A program made the translations under genes and the position numbers. The notes beneath the pieces are model-generated. The model did not search any database, was not told the DNA's origin, and worked only from the letters and a program-made list of their open reading frames with translations. DNA of 64,000 bases from Deinococcus yavapaiensis KR-236 (GTDB taxonomy: Bacteria; Deinococcota; Deinococci; Deinococcales; Deinococcaceae): NCBI RefSeq assembly GCF_003217515.1, contig NZ_QJSX01000017.1, positions 45,018-109,017 on the forward strand. Reading direction: 5' to 3'. Position 1 is the stretch's first letter, and each line of letters opens with the position of its first letter. Of the stretch, positions 34,023-42,786 are shown in pieces.

Positions 34023-35864
34023 TCAGGCACCTGTGACCGGCTCACGGGAAGTCAAGCCTTCTCCCATTCGGAAGAGCGGCGTCATGGCGTCGGTTCGACG
34101 AGAGTCGTGCGCCGAGCGCAGCCAGTCGAGCGACAGTCGGCCGCTGAACGGGGCGAGTCCGAACAGCACGTCGGCGACGCCTTGTCCTTCGGTACCGGGA
34201 AGCCAAGCGGCGACGAGCGCGTCCCACGCCTGCAACTGCTCGGTGATGACCAGTGGCCGTCCGGACAGCAGCACGACCACCAGCCGTTCGCAGCGAGCTC
34301 GCACCCGCTCGATCACGTCGAGATGCTCGGGGCGAAGGCCGAGGTCGGCGCGGTCGCCCATGCCTTCGGCGTAGGGCTCTTCCGCCACGACGACCACGCC
34401 GACGCGGTAGTCACGCGTGACGTCGCCGTTGGCGCTGTAGAACACACGGTCGTGGCCGGCCGTGGCGCGAATCGCTTCCAAGAGAGTCGTTCCCGAGGTG
34501 GTGGCACCGCGTCCGCCCATCCAGCTGATCGTCCACCCGCCGCATTGCGCGCCGAGGTCGTCGGCGTCCGCGCCCGCCACGAGGATGTCCTCACCCGCCG
34601 GGTCGAGCGGCAAGACGTCACCTTCGTTCTTGAGCAGTACGAGCGACTTTCGGACCGCTTCGCGCGCGAGCTCGCGGTGGGCGGCGCAACCCACGACGTT
34701 CAGTAGGCCTTCGTCGGTGTGAGGTCGTTCGAACAAGCCGAGCGCGACCTTCGCTGTTAGAATGCGCCGCACCGCGTCGTCGACGCGAGCCTCCTCGACT
34801 TGACCCGCCTGCACGGCCCGCTTGAGGCTGGTGATGAAGCGCTCGTAATCGAACGGCACCATCACCATGTCGACGCCCGCGTTGATGGATTGCGCCACGC
34901 AGGCGTCGTAGTCGGCTGACAGCTGATCGATGCCCGCCCAGTCGCTCACCACGAATCCCTGGAAGTTCAGCTCGCCTTTGAGGACGTCGGTGAGCAGAAA
35001 GCGGTGCCCGTGCAACTTCAAGCCGCGCCAAGAGCTGTACGAAGCCATGACGTTCAACGCGCCCGCCTCGATGGCCGCTCGGTACGGAGGCAAGTGCACT
35101 TCGCGCAACGTCTCCTCGTCTATGTCCGCGTCACCTTGATCGATTTGCCACGCGCCGAGGTCGATCAGTTCCACGAAGTCCTGCCCCATCTGCGCGATGG
35201 CCAAGGTGCGGTCCACGTCGAGGGTCGCTCGGTCCACGCGCCGAGAGGTGCCCCAAGTGGTGGCGGCGTCCGCGACGAAGTGTTTCACGCTCGGCAGCAC
35301 CGACGTGCCGCTGTTCCACCCGTCGCCTTCGAAGCCTCGGACAAGGGCGACGGCGAGCTCCGACACGACGTTCGGGTCTTGGCTGTACCCTTCGTACGTG
35401 CGGCCCCAGCGAACGTCCTGCGGTACGCTCACGGCCGGAGCGAAGCTCCAGCGGACGTTCGTGGCGGCGACTTCCAAGGCGGTGGCACGACCGACGCGGC
35501 GTACCAAGTCGGCGTCGCGCGTCGCGCCGAGGCCGATGTTGTGCGGAAAGATCGTCGCGCCGACGACGTTGTTGTGGCCGTGCACGGCGTCCACTCCGTA
35601 CAGCAGTGGAATTCGCAGGCGTGACTGCTGTGCTTCGTCGATGAAGCGCGTGACCATGGCGCGCCACCCTCTCGGCGTGTTCTCCTCGGGATTGCCGCCG
35701 CCGCCGCTCAAGACGGAGCCGAGGGCGAGCCTCGCGACGTCGCCGGGCTTGACACTGTTCTTCTCGGGTTGCGTCATCTGCCCGATCTTCTCGTCGAGGG
35801 TCATGCGCCCGAGGAGCTCCTCGACGAACTGCTGCTGATCGAATGTAAGGGGATGTTGGGGCAT
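34023..35864 (-). CDS. GH3-family beta-glucosidase
   Basis: A 613-aa enzyme, without signal peptide, so cytoplasmic. The N-terminal (beta/alpha)8 domain (about 10-370) carries GVDAVHGHNNVVGATIFPHNIGLGAT, a KHFVAD at 194-199 (Lys-His substrate motif) and the catalytic nucleophile D308 in GFVVSDWAGIDQL. A C-terminal alpha/beta domain (about 400-600: LVLLKNEGDVLPLDP...GGWTISWMGGRGATTSGTTLLEAI...LSGRPLVI) supplies the acid/base region. GH3 enzymes of this type remove beta-glucosyl units from cello-oligosaccharides or other beta-glucosides. It is the last gene of the transport locus starting with the LacI gene at 42711, 40 bp after the OppF-like ATPase, which fits hydrolysis of the imported sugar. 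Confidence 0.92.
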   Translation of the reverse strand: MPQHPLTFDQQQFVEELLGRMTLDEKIGQMTQPEKNSVKPGDVARLALGSVLSGGGGNPEENTPRGWRAMVTRFIDEAQQSRLRIPLLYGVDAVHGHNNVVGATIFPHNIGLGATRDADLVRRVGRATALEVAATNVRWSFAPAVSVPQDVRWGRTYEGYSQDPNVVSELAVALVRGFEGDGWNSGTSVLPSVKHFVADAATTWGTSRRVDRATLDVDRTLAIAQMGQDFVELIDLGAWQIDQGDADIDEETLREVHLPPYRAAIEAGALNVMASYSSWRGLKLHGHRFLLTDVLKGELNFQGFVVSDWAGIDQLSADYDACVAQSINAGVDMVMVPFDYERFITSLKRAVQAGQVEEARVDDAVRRILTAKVALGLFERPHTDEGLLNVVGCAAHRELAREAVRKSLVLLKNEGDVLPLDPAGEDILVAGADADDLGAQCGGWTISWMGGRGATTSGTTLLEAIRATAGHDRVFYSANGDVTRDYRVGVVVVAEEPYAEGMGDRADLGLRPEHLDVIERVRARCERLVVVLLSGRPLVITEQLQAWDALVAAWLPGTEGQGVADVLFGLAPFSGRLSLDWLRSAHDSRRTDAMTPLFRMGEGLTSREPVTGA

Positions 35865-35903
35865 GAGGCTCCTTTTGCTGAAGTCGGGACGGGCGCTCGG
35901 CGC

Positions 35904-36968
35904 TCACCCTGAGGCGGACGATGCCGTGGGCCGCGAGGAGGGCTGGCGTGAGAGGTGCGGATCGTGCAGGATGCAGCGCGCTTGGTGTTCGGCGCCGACG
36001 TCGTACATCCTCGGGAGGGCCGCGCGGCACGCTTCGCGCGCGTGCGGGCAGCGCGGCTCGAACGGGCAGCCGGGCGGAAGATTCTTGAGGTCCGGCATTT
36101 CGCCGCGCGCTTCGAGCGCTTCGGGCGCCTGCTTGGCGTCCGGGTTGGGCGCGGCGCTTTTGAGCAGTTGCGTGTACGGCATTTGCGGATGGTGAATGAC
36201 TTGCTCGGCGGGTCCGATCTCGACGAGATGTCCGGCGTACATGACGGCGATGCGGTCGCTCATGTAGCGCGCCCCGGCGAGGTCGTGCGTGATGAACAGC
36301 ATGCTCAAACCTTCTTGATCGCGAAGGTCGAGCAGCAAGTTCATGATGTCGAGGCGGATGCTGACGTCGAGGGCACTGGTCGGTTCGTCGGCGAGGATGA
36401 GGTCCGGGCGGGCGGCGAGGGCGCGGGCAATGACGACGCGTTGGCGTTGCCCGCCGGACAGCTCGTGCGGTTTCTTGGCGGCGTAACTCGCGCCGGGTGA
36501 CAAGCCGACGCGGTCGAGCAAGTCGTGGACGTGCGTTTGCACGTCGTCACTCTTGGCGAGGCCGTGGATCTTGAGGGGACGCGAGAGGATGTAACCGATG
36601 GTGTGCAGCGGGTTGAGGCTGGCGAAGGGATCTTGGAAGATCATCTGGACGCGCTTGCGAAAGCGGCGAAGACGCGCGCCGTTCATTCGGTTCGGCACGT
36701 CCTCTCCGGAGAGGCGGGTGGTGCCGCGGGTGGGTTCGTGCAGGCGAGCGATGAGGCGAGCGATGGTGCTCTTGCCGCTGCCGCTTTCGCCGACGAGGCC
36801 GAGGACTTCGCCGCGCCGGATGGTGAGGGTGACGTCGTTCACGGCGGTGACCGCTTGGCCTGCCCGGCCGACTTTGAACACTTTCGTCAAACCTTGCAGT
36901 TCCAGCGCGGCGACGGTCGTCGGCCCGTTGGAACTACCGGTGGAGTCAATCGCTGGCGAGCGGTGCAT
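35904..36968 (-). CDS. oligopeptide/oligosaccharide ABC transporter ATPase (OppF/DppF-like)
   Basis: A 354-aa ATPase. Walker A GESGSGKST at 60-68, Q-loop IFQDPFASLNP, signature LSGGQRQRVVIARALAARPDLILADEPTSALD and H-loop LFITHDLAGARYMSDRIAVMYAGHLVEIG. The C-terminal oligopeptide-transporter cap (LPPGCPFEPRCPHAREAC, a Cys-rich OppF signature) is present. It would pair with the permease-ATPase fusion encoded upstream to form the ABC heterodimer. The ATG (36968) lies 23 bp inside the end of the preceding gene, with GGAGC upstream, so translation is coupled. The system's substrate is inferred to be a beta-glucoside from the neighbouring GH3 and LacI genes, though OppF-type importers are also used for peptides. 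Confidence 0.92.
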   Translation of the reverse strand: MHRSPAIDSTGSSNGPTTVAALELQGLTKVFKVGRAGQAVTAVNDVTLTIRRGEVLGLVGESGSGKSTIARLIARLHEPTRGTTRLSGEDVPNRMNGARLRRFRKRVQMIFQDPFASLNPLHTIGYILSRPLKIHGLAKSDDVQTHVHDLLDRVGLSPGASYAAKKPHELSGGQRQRVVIARALAARPDLILADEPTSALDVSIRLDIMNLLLDLRDQEGLSMLFITHDLAGARYMSDRIAVMYAGHLVEIGPAEQVIHHPQMPYTQLLKSAAPNPDAKQAPEALEARGEMPDLKNLPPGCPFEPRCPHAREACRAALPRMYDVGAEHQARCILHDPHLSRQPSSRPTASSASG

Positions 36969-38853
36969 GCTCTTGCTCCTTGAGGGCGGAATCGACGGTG
37001 GGGTCGTACAGGAAGCAGGCGACGGGATGTCCGGTGGTCTGCTCGAACGTTTGAAGGGGTCGCGTGTCGCACACGCCGGGCATGCGGCTCGGGCAGCGAT
37101 CGAAGAACGGGCAGCCCGTCAGTTCACCCGCGAGGGACGGAGGTCGGCCGGGAATGCCGACGCGTCGTTCACGCGGGCCTTCGAGCGGTGGAAAGGCGCT
37201 CATGAGTCGGCGCGTGTACGGATGCTTCGGATGAGCGTACAAGTCGTGGGCGGGCGCTTCCTCCACGACTTCCCCGGCGTACATGATGGCGATGCGGTCG
37301 CTGGTTTCGACGAGCAAGCTGAGGTCGTGCGTGATGAAGACGATGCTGATGCCGAGGCGGCGACGCACCGCGTCGATTTCTTGCAGGATCTGGCGTTGCA
37401 CGACGACGTCGAGGGCCGTGGTGGGCTCGTCCATGATGACGAGCTTCGGTTCGAGCGCGAGGGCGATCGCGATGACGACGCGTTGCTTCATGCCGCCCGA
37501 CAGTTGATGCGGATACGCGCCGAGATAGTCTTCGCGAATGCCGACGAGCGCGAACAAGTCCTTCGCACGCGCTTCGAGCGCGGCCTTGTCCTTGACGCCG
37601 TGCGCTTGCATCGCGTCGAACACCTGCTCGCGAATGCGAAGCACGGGATTGAGGATGTTCATGCTCGCCTGGAACACCAAACTGTACTTCTTCCAGCGCA
37701 CGCGGCGAAGTTCCTCGGCCGACATGTCGAGCAGATCTCGACCTTCGAGGATCGATTGCCCGCCGAACACGGCGCCCGGCGCGTCGAGCAGGCGTGTCGC
37801 GGCGAACGCCAAGGTGGATTTGCCGCAACCCGACTCGCCGGCGAGTCCGAGGACTTCGCCGGGGCGCACGTCGAGCGTGACGCCGCGGACGGCGCGCACC
37901 TTTCCGCGAGGCGTGACGTACCCCGCGTCGAGATCGTGAAGGGCGAGCAAGGCCGAGTGCGGCGCGGGCGTGGAAGGAGTCTCGACCGCGCGGCGCAGGA
38001 CGCGGGTCGCCTTTCCGGCGTGCACCACCTTGGGATTGGCGACTTCGTCGATGCCGAAGTTGATGAGCGCGAAGGCGGTGCCGAGCAAGGCGATACACAA
38101 GCCGGGCGCGGCCACCCACCACCAGGCGCCTTGCAGCAGCGCGCCGCGCGCTTGCGCCCAGTACAGCATGGTGCCCCACGTGACTTGGCTGACGTCTCCC
38201 ATTCCGAGGAAGGCGAGGCTCGCTTCGCTCAGCACCGCGTACAGGGCGGTGCCGAAGAAGCTCGCGGCGATGAGGCCCGCGAGGTTGGGCAGCATCTCGG
38301 CGAAGATGACGCGCGCGGGTCCTTCGCCGCTGGCGATCGCGGCGTGCACGAAGTCCCGGTTTCGCAGCGTGAGCGCTTGCGAGCGAAGGACCCGCGCTCC
38401 CCACGCCCATCCCGTGAAGCTGATCACGAGGATGATGGACAGCACGCCGCCGCCGCGTAGAAATGCCGCGGCGATGATGAGCAGCGGCAAGCCGGGCAGC
38501 ACGAGGAACACGTTGATCACGACGTTGAGGACCTCGGCGATCTTTCCGCCGAAGTACGCGCTTGCCAAGCCGACGGTCGTGGCGATGGCGGTCGCGACGA
38601 GGCCGGCGGTCAGGCCGATCAGCAAGGTGAGGCGCGCGCCGTACAGCAGTTGCGCGAAGATGTCCTGCCCGAGCGCCGTCGTGCCGAGGAGGTGCTCGCC
38701 GCCCGGCGGCAAGAAGGTGCCGAAGGCTTGCGAGGTGGGACTCACGGGCGTGAGGATCGGCGCGAACATCGCCATCGACACCAAGACGAGCAGGAGGACG
38801 ACGCCGGCGAAGGCGCGCGGCGAGCGGCGCAGGACGGCCGTCAAGCCGTTCAC
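36946..38853 (-). CDS. permease-ATPase fusion (DppC-DppD-like)
   Basis: A 635-aa fusion. The N-terminal ~300 residues are an OppC/DppC permease (TM segments at about 10-35, 85-110, 125-150, 190-215, 245-265; LGTTALGQDIFAQLLYGARLTLLIGL and the EAA-like loop HAAIASGEGPARVIFAEMLPNLAGLIAASF). The C-terminal half is an OppD/DppD ATPase: Walker A GESGCGKST at about 336-344, LSGGMKQRVVIAIALALEPKLVIMDEPTTALD, ITHDLSLL, and the Cys-rich cap GCPFFDRCPSRMPGVC. Such single-chain fusions occur in sugar/peptide importers. GTG 38853 overlaps the upstream permease stop by 4 bp (GTGA). It needs the OppB-like gene and the second ATPase to form a complete importer. Confidence 0.9.
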   Translation of the reverse strand: MNGLTAVLRRSPRAFAGVVLLLVLVSMAMFAPILTPVSPTSQAFGTFLPPGGEHLLGTTALGQDIFAQLLYGARLTLLIGLTAGLVATAIATTVGLASAYFGGKIAEVLNVVINVFLVLPGLPLLIIAAAFLRGGGVLSIILVISFTGWAWGARVLRSQALTLRNRDFVHAAIASGEGPARVIFAEMLPNLAGLIAASFFGTALYAVLSEASLAFLGMGDVSQVTWGTMLYWAQARGALLQGAWWWVAAPGLCIALLGTAFALINFGIDEVANPKVVHAGKATRVLRRAVETPSTPAPHSALLALHDLDAGYVTPRGKVRAVRGVTLDVRPGEVLGLAGESGCGKSTLAFAATRLLDAPGAVFGGQSILEGRDLLDMSAEELRRVRWKKYSLVFQASMNILNPVLRIREQVFDAMQAHGVKDKAALEARAKDLFALVGIREDYLGAYPHQLSGGMKQRVVIAIALALEPKLVIMDEPTTALDVVVQRQILQEIDAVRRRLGISIVFITHDLSLLVETSDRIAIMYAGEVVEEAPAHDLYAHPKHPYTRRLMSAFPPLEGPRERRVGIPGRPPSLAGELTGCPFFDRCPSRMPGVCDTRPLQTFEQTTGHPVACFLYDPTVDSALKEQEHAPLASD

Positions 38854-39836
38854 GCGGTCTTCCCGTCTCGAACTCTTGGATCGAGGAGGGCGTAGAGGGC
38901 GTCCACGAGGAAGTTCGCGAGGAGCACGGCGAGGGCGATGAACAAGAAGATCGCTTGCATGAGCGGGTAGTCGAGGTTCGTGACGGCGTTGTACAGCTGC
39001 AAGCCCAACCCCGGGTAGCTGAAGACCGTTTCGGTGAGGATGCTGCCGCCGACGACGAAGCCGAGCGCCATCCCGAAGGCGGTGAAGCTCGGGAGGAGCG
39101 CGTTGCGCAGCACGTAGCGGTTGAGAAGGCGACGTTCGCTGAGACCTTTGGCGCGCGCGAAGGCGATGTAGTCCTCGCTCATGACGCTCATGACGTTGTT
39201 GCGCATCGTGATCAGCCAGCCGCCGGCGGCCGTCACGACGATGGTGAGGGCGGGCAGCGCGGCGTGGCGCAGCATGGACGACCACCACTCGGAGCTGAAG
39301 GTCGTGAGGAAAGGATCGAGGTTTCCGCTGAGGGGAAACAGGCTGGCGCGGAAGGCGAGAAGGTACAGCAGCAGCAACGCGAACCAGAAGTACGGCATGC
39401 TGTTGAGAAACAGCGCGATGGGCGGCAGCGAGTCCGCGATCACGCCGCCGCGTCGCCACGCGCTGTACAACCCGAGGGCGCTGCCGATCAGGAACGCGAG
39501 GAGGGTCGTCAAGCCGACCAGGCCGATCGTCCAAGGCGCGGCTTGCGCGATGATTTCGCTCACGGGCGTCGGGAATTGACCGATGGAACGACCGAAGTCG
39601 CCGCGAAGCATGTCGCCGAGGTACGTGAGGTACTGCGCGAACACGCTGTCCTTCTGGTCGAGTCCGTACGCTTGCGTCAAGGCCGCGACGGCTTGCGGAT
39701 CGAGCTTGCCTTGGTACTTGGCGAGCATCGCGCCGATCGGATCGCCGGGCACGAGGCGCGGCAAGATGAAGTTGAGGGTGACGGCCACCCACAAGGTGAA
39801 CACCAGAAGGCCGAGTTTACGAAGCAGGTATGGCAT
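38850..39836 (-). CDS. ABC transporter permease (OppB/DppB-like)
   Basis: A 328-aa inner-membrane permease with six helices. OppB features are MPYLLRKLGLLVFTLWVAVTLNFILPRLVPGDPIGAM at the N-terminus, RGDFGRSIGQFPTPVSEIIAQAAPWTIGLV, the EAA-type loop FARAKGLSERRLLNRYVLRNALLPSFTAFGMALGFVVGGSILTETVFSYPGLG and DPRVR at the C-terminus. It forms the pore together with the DppC half of the next protein. GAGGAGG lies 5 nt before ATG 39836, and its stop overlaps the next start. The periplasmic binding protein gene is 99 bp upstream. Confidence 0.92.
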   Translation of the reverse strand: MPYLLRKLGLLVFTLWVAVTLNFILPRLVPGDPIGAMLAKYQGKLDPQAVAALTQAYGLDQKDSVFAQYLTYLGDMLRGDFGRSIGQFPTPVSEIIAQAAPWTIGLVGLTTLLAFLIGSALGLYSAWRRGGVIADSLPPIALFLNSMPYFWFALLLLYLLAFRASLFPLSGNLDPFLTTFSSEWWSSMLRHAALPALTIVVTAAGGWLITMRNNVMSVMSEDYIAFARAKGLSERRLLNRYVLRNALLPSFTAFGMALGFVVGGSILTETVFSYPGLGLQLYNAVTNLDYPLMQAIFLFIALAVLLANFLVDALYALLDPRVRDGKTA

Positions 39837-39935
39837 GCGGCCCTCCTCGGGCGCGTGCGGCCGAAACGTGACGGCGAAGTCTCGAGTCGTTGCTCGGGCA
39901 GGGGAGGGCGGGCTCTGGAAGCCCGCCCGTCGTGC

Positions 39936-41567
39936 TTACTTGGGTTTGACGTTGAGGTACATCAAGCGCGCGCCGATGGTGTCGTCGGCCGTTCCGGCGT
40001 TGTACGGAGCTTGCTTCGTGGGGAAGCCGGTGAAGCGCGAGGTGTTGTACAGCGAGAACTCGAAGCGGTCCGTGAGGGGCAGCCAAGGCATGTCCCGCAT
40101 GATGGTCGAGGCGATGGTGTTGATGGCTTTCTTCTGCGTGGCTTCGTCGCTGCTGGAGCGGAATTGAGCGAGAGCCGCCGTGATGGCGGGGTTGGTGTAA
40201 CGCGCGAGGTTCGACGCGGCGGTCTTGCCGACGGGCGCGCTGAACTCGGGACCGAAGCTTTGGTTGTACAGGTAGTACGGCGTGGGTCCGCCGCCCCATC
40301 CCCAGCTGATGCCCATGTCGTACGTGCCGGTTTGAAGACCTCCGGCGTAGCTGCTCCACGCTTGCTGATCGATTTGGGTGTTGATTCCGACCTTCTTGAG
40401 GTTCTCGCTGATGACTTGCGCCATGGTGATGAAGTCCGTCCAGCCCGCGCCGACGAGAATCTTGAAGGCGGGCAGGGCCTTGCCGTCCTTGCCGAGGCGT
40501 TGGCCTTGCGCGTTCTTCTTGTACCCGGCTTTGGAAAGAGCGGCGTCGGCGGCGGCCGGGTCGTACTTCACGGTGGTGTTGCGAGCGCTGGCCGTCAGCC
40601 ACTCTTGCTGCTGCCCGGGAATCATGCCGCTGGGGTGGGCGGCGTTCGCGACGCCCGCGTAGGCTTTTTGCGCGACGTCGCGGGTGTCGATCGCTTGCGA
40701 GAGGGCGCGCCGGAAGGCGGCGTCGTTGAAGGGCGCCTTGGCGGTGTTGAAGTACAAGAAGTTGTCGCCCGTGACGGGCCAGTAGTACGTGTTGTTCGCG
40801 CCCTTCTTGGCGTAGCCGCCTTCGGGATCGGAAACGCCGATGTATCCGTAGTCCGCTTCGCCTTTGAGAAGCTTGAGAAGCGCGGCGTCGTTGCTGTTCG
40901 TCGAGAGCCAGACGATGGCGTCGACGTACGGTTGGCTTGGCATCCAGTAGTTGGCGTTCTTGAGGACGCGCAACGCTTGCTGGCTGTAGGTGTCGAACAC
41001 GAAGGGGCCGGTCCCGACTGGCTTTTGGTTCGTTTCGGTGAGCGGGCTGGTGATGGCGCTCCAAACGTGCTCGGGCACGATGGGTTGGTGAGCGATGTAC
41101 TGAAAGGTGGACACGTTGGCCTTGGCGAAGGTGAAGGTGACGGTCTTGCCGTTGGCCTTGACGCTTTCGAGGCCGCTCTTCCAGATGGCGCTCGTGTCGA
41201 GCGCGGGGTACTTCTTGAGGTAGTTGAAGGTGAAGGCGACGTCGTTGGCGGTGAAGGGCTTGCCGTCCGTCCACTTCACGCCGTCGCGGGTGGTCACGCT
41301 GAGGGTCGTCGCGTCCTTGCTCCAGGCGTACTTCGTTCCGAGAACGTTCGTGACTTTGCTGTTGAGGGTGTTGATGTAGAACAGCGATTCGTAGATGACG
41401 CTGTTGGTGGGCAGCAGGTGTTGATCGCCGGGCGTGAAGGGGTTGAGGTTGTACGAACCCCACTGCGTGGGCCGCACGACGGTGAAGACGGTTTTGGGTT
41501 GCTGCGCGAGGGCGGACGTGGTGAGGGCGGCGGCGAGCAGGGCGGTCAGAGCGGCAATTCGTTTCAT
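39936..41567 (-). CDS. family-5 extracellular solute-binding protein
   Basis: A 543-aa secreted binding protein. Signal peptide MKRIAALTALLAAALTTSALAQ, then family-5 (DppA/OppA-type) fold: WGSYNLNPFTPGDQHLLPTNSVIYESLFYIN, TTRDGVKWTDGKPFTANDVAFTFNYLKKYP, KPVGTGPFVFDTYSQQALRVLKNANYWMP, FNDAAFRRALSQAIDTRDVAQKAY. Such proteins bind peptides but some bind cello- or other beta-oligosaccharides, with GH3 and LacI neighbours as here. GAGG precedes ATG 41567. A longer frame to 41636 would put 23 residues before the signal peptide and is rejected. It is the first transport gene after the LacI gene. Confidence 0.92.
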   Translation of the reverse strand: MKRIAALTALLAAALTTSALAQQPKTVFTVVRPTQWGSYNLNPFTPGDQHLLPTNSVIYESLFYINTLNSKVTNVLGTKYAWSKDATTLSVTTRDGVKWTDGKPFTANDVAFTFNYLKKYPALDTSAIWKSGLESVKANGKTVTFTFAKANVSTFQYIAHQPIVPEHVWSAITSPLTETNQKPVGTGPFVFDTYSQQALRVLKNANYWMPSQPYVDAIVWLSTNSNDAALLKLLKGEADYGYIGVSDPEGGYAKKGANNTYYWPVTGDNFLYFNTAKAPFNDAAFRRALSQAIDTRDVAQKAYAGVANAAHPSGMIPGQQQEWLTASARNTTVKYDPAAADAALSKAGYKKNAQGQRLGKDGKALPAFKILVGAGWTDFITMAQVISENLKKVGINTQIDQQAWSSYAGGLQTGTYDMGISWGWGGGPTPYYLYNQSFGPEFSAPVGKTAASNLARYTNPAITAALAQFRSSSDEATQKKAINTIASTIMRDMPWLPLTDRFEFSLYNTSRFTGFPTKQAPYNAGTADDTIGARLMYLNVKPK

Positions 41568-41685
41568 GAAAACCTCGCTGGGTGTGACGTGCCAATGGAT
41601 GGAAGAGCGGCGTGCGGCAAGAAAAGGCCCTGGCACCGACTTCGAGGAGTCGGCGCTCGACGGGCGCGTGTTCGGTCGGCGCGCG

Positions 41686-42711
41686 TCACGGGCTCATGGA
41701 AGCCTCCTGGCTCGGTGGCGCCGTGGAGCCGCGCGTGACGAGGGTGGCGGGAAAGCGAACGTGAGGGTCGGCACTTTGACCGCGCGTGAGTTGGATCAGC
41801 AGTTGCACGGCCGCTTGGCCGATTTCCTCGAGGGGTTGGCGAACGGTGGTGAGGGGCGGGTCGGTGACGGCAGCCGCGTGAATGTCGTCGAAGCCGACGA
41901 TGCTCAAGTCCTCGGGAACGCGCAGGCCAAGCGCGCTCGCGGCGCGCAAGGCGCCAATGGCGCTGAGGTCGTTCGCGGCGAAGATCGCGGTGGGACGCTC
42001 GGGCAAGGCGAGCAGGATTCGGGTGGCGAGTTCACCGCCCGTCTCGGAGAACTCCCCTTGTTGAAGGTAGGCGTCGGGAGCGCTCAAGCCCGCGTCGCGC
42101 AGGGCGGCGTGGTACCCCGCTTGGCGGTCGAGGGCGTCTCGCAGAGTCGTGTCGTGCTTTCCCGCCAGGTGAGCGATGCGGGTGTGGCCGAGTTCGACGA
42201 GGTGCCGAGTGGCGAGGTAGCCTCCCGCGTGGTTGTCGACTTGCACGGTGCGCTGACCGTACGCGCCGAGCGTGACGACGGGGATGTCGTTGCCGAAGAT
42301 GTGTTGTTCGTCGGCGGTGGGAATGACGACGAGCACGCCGTCGGCGAGGGTTCGCAGCAAGGTGGCGCGCTCGCGCTCCAGGGCGGGATTGCTGGCGGTG
42401 GTGAAGATGGCGAGGTTGAGTCCGGCGGCTTCGGCGGTGGTGCTGGCGCCGTGCAGGATCTCAGCAACCCAGGGCCAGTTGAGTTGAGGCGTGAGTACGC
42501 CGATGAGGTTGCTTCGCAGGCGTTTGTTGCTCAGCGCGCGAGCGGCGGGATTGACGACGTAGCCGGTTTGCTCGATGGCGCGCCGAACGCGTTCGCGCGT
42601 TTCTTCGGTCATGCCGGGTTTGTTGTTGATGACGTTCGAGACGGTCATCTTCGAGACCCCGGCGACCCGGGCGACGTCGGCAATCGTGACGGTGGCGGGC
42701 GTATCGATCAT
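41686..42711 (-). CDS. LacI-family transcriptional repressor
   Basis: A 341-aa regulator. HTH at about 8-30 (TIADVARVAGVSKMTVSNVINNKPGMTEETRERV, hinge NPAARALSNKRLRSNLIGVL) and a periplasmic-binding-like effector domain (PLxTVRQPLEEIGQAAVQLLIQLTRG near the C-terminus). It binds sugar and releases DNA. The first gene of the locus at 42711-34023; the promoter and a double palindromic operator lie immediately upstream. The HTH recognition helix YSV/SKMTVS is that of the GalR/CelR-type. It should repress itself and the whole transporter/glycosidase locus until a beta-glucoside or its product is present. Confidence 0.93.
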   Translation of the reverse strand: MIDTPATVTIADVARVAGVSKMTVSNVINNKPGMTEETRERVRRAIEQTGYVVNPAARALSNKRLRSNLIGVLTPQLNWPWVAEILHGASTTAEAAGLNLAIFTTASNPALERERATLLRTLADGVLVVIPTADEQHIFGNDIPVVTLGAYGQRTVQVDNHAGGYLATRHLVELGHTRIAHLAGKHDTTLRDALDRQAGYHAALRDAGLSAPDAYLQQGEFSETGGELATRILLALPERPTAIFAANDLSAIGALRAASALGLRVPEDLSIVGFDDIHAAAVTDPPLTTVRQPLEEIGQAAVQLLIQLTRGQSADPHVRFPATLVTRGSTAPPSQEASMSP

Positions 42712-42729
42712 GGTGCCTCACTCGCAGCG

Positions 42730-42786
42730 TACTTTATCGGTAAAGAGATTTACCGATAAAGTACCAGGGGAAGCGGGCCCTGTCAA
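42730..42786 (-). promoter_or_regulatory. LacI-operon promoter with double operator
   Basis: Minus strand: consensus TTGACA (42786-42781), 17-bp spacer, TACTTT (42763-42758). Over the -10 and start lies a perfect 15-bp inverted repeat TACTTTATCGGTAAA (42730-42744) and its complement (42749-42763), loop GAGA. Each arm contains a 12-bp LacI-like site (TTTATCGGTAAA, TTTACCGATAAA), 16 bp apart centre to centre. Confidence 0.85.

Noticed and set aside
38955..41738. Plus-strand 927-codon open frame opposite the permease and binding-protein genes
   Set aside because: Composition (V, G, E, R) is an antisense reading of coding DNA; the opposite strand has clear domains and ribosome sites.
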